A stretch of DNA of 17,206 bases from assembly GCA_035258565.1 (NCBI GenBank), contig DATFXF010000298.1, forward strand, positions 1 to 17,206, read 5' to 3'. Positions within the stretch are counted from its first letter, which is position 1. Every line of letters begins with the position of its first letter. Below, in pieces: positions 15,517 to 17,206 of this stretch. Made by a program: the position numbers and the translations under genes. This stretch comes from DATFXF01 sp035258565. GTDB taxonomy: Bacteria; Acidobacteriota; Terriglobia; Acidiferrales; UBA7541. The notes under the pieces are model-generated. The model searched no databases. It was given only the letters and a program-made list of their open reading frames with translations, and was not told the DNA's origin.

Positions 15517-16641
15517 CTAGGCGCGCCGTCTGGTGCCCTTTGACTTCTGGGCCCTCGGATGGTTCGAGGCTGACGGGTTGCGTTTCCTTGGGTTCTGCTT
15601 GCGTACCTTCGCGCTGCGCAGCATCGTGAAGCCATCCTCTGCGTGCGGCGCTTGCCGCTTCGTTAAGCCCACCAGCTGCCACAGCGTGCGCACGTTGCGC
15701 CGGTCGTCGCCGGGCTTATCAATCGGCGTCTCGAGAATGAAGGCCCGGCCCGGAAGGCCCTGCATCGCATTCGGCGCCAGCCGCGGATGGTTCAGGATCC
15801 GACGGAAGGCCTGGAAGCCGATCCTGCCGCGGCCGATGTGCTCGTGGCGATCCACACGAGAGCCGAGCGGCGTCCTCGAATCGTTCACGTGAAGCACAAA
15901 CACGCGGTCCAGGCCCACGGTGCGTTCAATCGTTTCCAGGGTGTGCTCGAGCCCCAGCTCCGAGCGTAGGTCGTAGCCGGCTTGAAAGGTATGCGCGGTG
16001 TCGATGCAAACCCCGATGGGCCAGTCCGTCAACGCGTCGAGAATGGCAGCCAGTTCTTCAAAGCGCGAGCCCGCCGCTCTTCCCATCCCCGCCGTGTTCT
16101 CCAGCAGGACGCGCAGCGCGTCGAATTTGATTCCGCGGGCGGCTTGCCGCAACGCCGTCGCGATCGCCGGAACCGCCTCCCGGGGCGTTCCCCCTCGGCT
16201 CGAGCCCGGATGCACCACCAGAAAATCGGCGCCCAGCGCCACGGCGCGTGCTAGCTCGTCGTGCAAGGCCTGGATCGAGCGGGCGCGGAGCACCGGCTCG
16301 GACGAAGCCAGATTGATCAGGTAATTGTCGTGGACCACGAGCGGGCCCAGAGCCAGCTCCGCGCGGCGTTCGCGAAAGCGTGCCGCTTCAACCTCCGGAA
16401 TGCGGCTGATCGCGGGGCGAGGCCACATCCGCGGGCTCGAGGAAAAGATCTGGAGTGCGTTGCAGCCCAGTTTGCGCGCAGTCTCGAGCGAGTCCGTCAG
16501 ATTGCCGGCAATCGAGGTGTGTATGCCAATGCGGAAGCTGCCGTCCTGCCAGGCAGGTAGCTCGGGTGGACGAAGAGGCTCAGGGCGGTATTCATCGGCA
16601 GCGTCGAAGGCGGGTTCGGCAGTGCGTTGGGGCTCGGTCAT
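15517..16641 (-). CDS. nfo: Endonuclease IV (AP endonuclease, Nfo family)
   Basis: This TIM-barrel DNA repair enzyme cuts at abasic sites. The candidate zinc ligands align with all nine of E. coli Nfo: His104 (VVHDNYLINL), His144 (HPGS), Glu181 (ENTAG), Asp214 and His217 (DTAH), His251 (HVNDS), Asp264 and His266 (DRHEHIGRG) and Glu304 (ETP). The enzyme should therefore be active. At 374 residues it is longer than the usual 280-290. It has a 35-residue Pro/Glu-rich N-terminal extension before FRIGIHTS and a Lys/Arg-rich tail of about 30 residues (345-374). The ATG at 16641 has GAGGG directly next to it, too close for a good ribosome binding site, but no internal start fits better. It heads the nfo-leuS-guaA run. 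Confidence 0.95.
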   Translation of the reverse strand: MTEPQRTAEPAFDAADEYRPEPLRPPELPAWQDGSFRIGIHTSIAGNLTDSLETARKLGCNALQIFSSSPRMWPRPAISRIPEVEAARFRERRAELALGPLVVHDNYLINLASSEPVLRARSIQALHDELARAVALGADFLVVHPGSSRGGTPREAVPAIATALRQAARGIKFDALRVLLENTAGMGRAAGSRFEELAAILDALTDWPIGVCIDTAHTFQAGYDLRSELGLEHTLETIERTVGLDRVFVLHVNDSRTPLGSRVDRHEHIGRGRIGFQAFRRILNHPRLAPNAMQGLPGRAFILETPIDKPGDDRRNVRTLWQLVGLTKRQAPHAEDGFTMLRSAKVRKQNPRKRNPSASNHPRAQKSKGTRRRA

Positions 16642-16813
16642 CCCTCAGATAGTGAATCTCTCCGGCTGCAGCCACCATTCTAGCGGATGTGCTGCGCATC
16701 CGCAAACGCCACCTGGCCGCGGCAATTTGCAGCATTGCCGGGGCTTCGGGTAAACTTGCACCTTCGCTCTCATCCGAGGAGTTCGTCCAGGCACACGCCA
16801 CGGGGAGCCGTCC
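16642..16813. promoter_or_regulatory. Divergent intergenic region between nfo and the DAHP synthase gene
   Basis: These 172 bases separate two divergent genes and should carry promoters for both. On the + strand TTGCAG (16727-16732) and TAAACT (16751-16756), 18 nt apart, form the best candidate promoter for the DAHP synthase gene. Nothing clear is seen for nfo on the other strand. Short open frames here have no recognisable content. Confidence 0.35.
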
Positions 16814-17206
16814 ATGCTGGTCGTCATGCAATCCCACGCCACCTCGGAGCAGGTCCGCGCCGTTTGCGAACGCATCGAGTCTCTCGGGTTCAAGGCCCAT
16901 CCTATCCCCGGCTCGACGCGCACCGCCATCGGCATCACCGGTAATACCGGCGCGGTGGATATCGGGTCGCTCGAGTCCATGCCCGGCGTGATCGAGTGCA
17001 TCGCAGTCAGCAAGCCGTACAAGCTGGTCAGCCGCGACGTCAAGCAAGAAGACACCATCATCCGCATCGCGACACCGGCGGGCGAGGTCTCCATCGGCGG
17101 CGAAGCAGTTGTGCTGATTGCCGGGCCGTGCGCCATCGAGAGCCGCGAGCAAGCGATGGCGATTGCCGAAAAAGTGGCGCGCGTCGGAGTGCGGCTGTTC
17201 CGGGGC
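16814..17206 (+). CDS. aroF: 3-deoxy-7-phosphoheptulonate (DAHP) synthase, 5' part
   Basis: This frame is open to the window edge and covers the first 131 residues. It starts at ATG 16814 with GGGGAG (16802-16807) six bases upstream. Residues 1-70 (MLVVMQSHATSEQVRAVCER onward) form the ferredoxin-like, ACT-like regulatory domain found at the N-terminus of Thermotoga-type class I-beta DAHP synthases. The linker SKPYKLVSRDVKQED and then VVLIAGPCAIESREQAMAIA begin the TIM-barrel catalytic domain, with GPCAIES as the family signature; its Cys is a metal ligand. The enzyme condenses phosphoenolpyruvate and erythrose 4-phosphate in the first shikimate step. In the family, Tyr or Phe binding to the N-terminal domain gives feedback inhibition. 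The 3' end lies outside the window. Confidence 0.95.
   Translation, partial: MLVVMQSHATSEQVRAVCERIESLGFKAHPIPGSTRTAIGITGNTGAVDIGSLESMPGVIECIAVSKPYKLVSRDVKQEDTIIRIATPAGEVSIGGEAVVLIAGPCAIESREQAMAIAEKVARVGVRLFRG

Noticed and set aside
15488..15682. N-terminal extension of leuS giving an 899-residue protein
   Set aside because: The extra residues lie inside nfo on the same strand, add no domain, and the GTG at 15487 has a good ribosome binding site and the canonical LeuRS N-terminus.
16592..17152. 186-codon - strand frame across the nfo/aroF gap
   Set aside because: It is antisense to the DAHP synthase start, which has a clear regulatory domain and the GPCAIES signature.

Overview
The window is about 17.2 kb of GC-rich, densely coding bacterial DNA from a diderm (Gram-negative type) organism. 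It has a Tol-Pal system, a lipoprotein Pal and an RND-type periplasmic adaptor. My best guess is the Acidobacteriota: the Pal C-terminus and the small XRE regulator resemble proteins I associate with that phylum. This placement comes from recalled family resemblance, not from a search. I see no tRNA, rRNA, CRISPR array, insertion sequence or phage gene.

Region 1 (1-5481, + strand) is the cell-envelope Tol-Pal cluster. It holds the 3' end of tolQ, then tolR, a TolA/TonB-like protein, tolB, pal and cpoB (ybgF), followed by ssb. TolQR form the proton-driven motor, the TolA/TonB-like protein carries the force across the periplasm, and TolB, Pal and CpoB act at the outer membrane and peptidoglycan during division. 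The gaps between the later genes (98-166 nt) contain GC-rich hairpins and possible promoters, so tolB, pal, cpoB and ssb may be partly transcribed on their own.

Region 2 (5586-10832, - strand) reads, in transcription order: ECF sigma factor, zinc-finger anti-sigma factor, a small Spy/CpxP-like membrane-anchored protein, a MacA-like adaptor, an ABC ATPase and a MacB-like permease. The gaps are 47, -1, 42, 39 and 11 nt, so this looks like one operon. The likely logic is an envelope-stress switch that makes its own efflux or export pump together with a periplasmic sensor or chaperone. This is the most system-like part of the window.

Region 3 (10914-11284, + strand) is a small XRE-family regulator, divergent from the sigma factor and broken by an apparent one-base deletion. 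It ends at a hairpin facing guaA.

Region 4 (11376-16641, - strand) is a housekeeping cluster transcribed nfo (endonuclease IV), leuS (leucyl-tRNA synthetase), guaA (GMP synthase), with tight gaps (29 and about 26 nt or a little more). Region 5 (16814-17206, + strand) is the 5' end of a DAHP synthase gene with an N-terminal regulatory domain. It is divergent from nfo and cut by the window edge.

No stretch longer than 300 bases lacks a gene. The largest gaps are 16642-16813 and 1497-1662. Nothing here is clearly an undescribed system; the sigma-controlled split MacAB operon and the frameshifted regulator deserve the closest second look.
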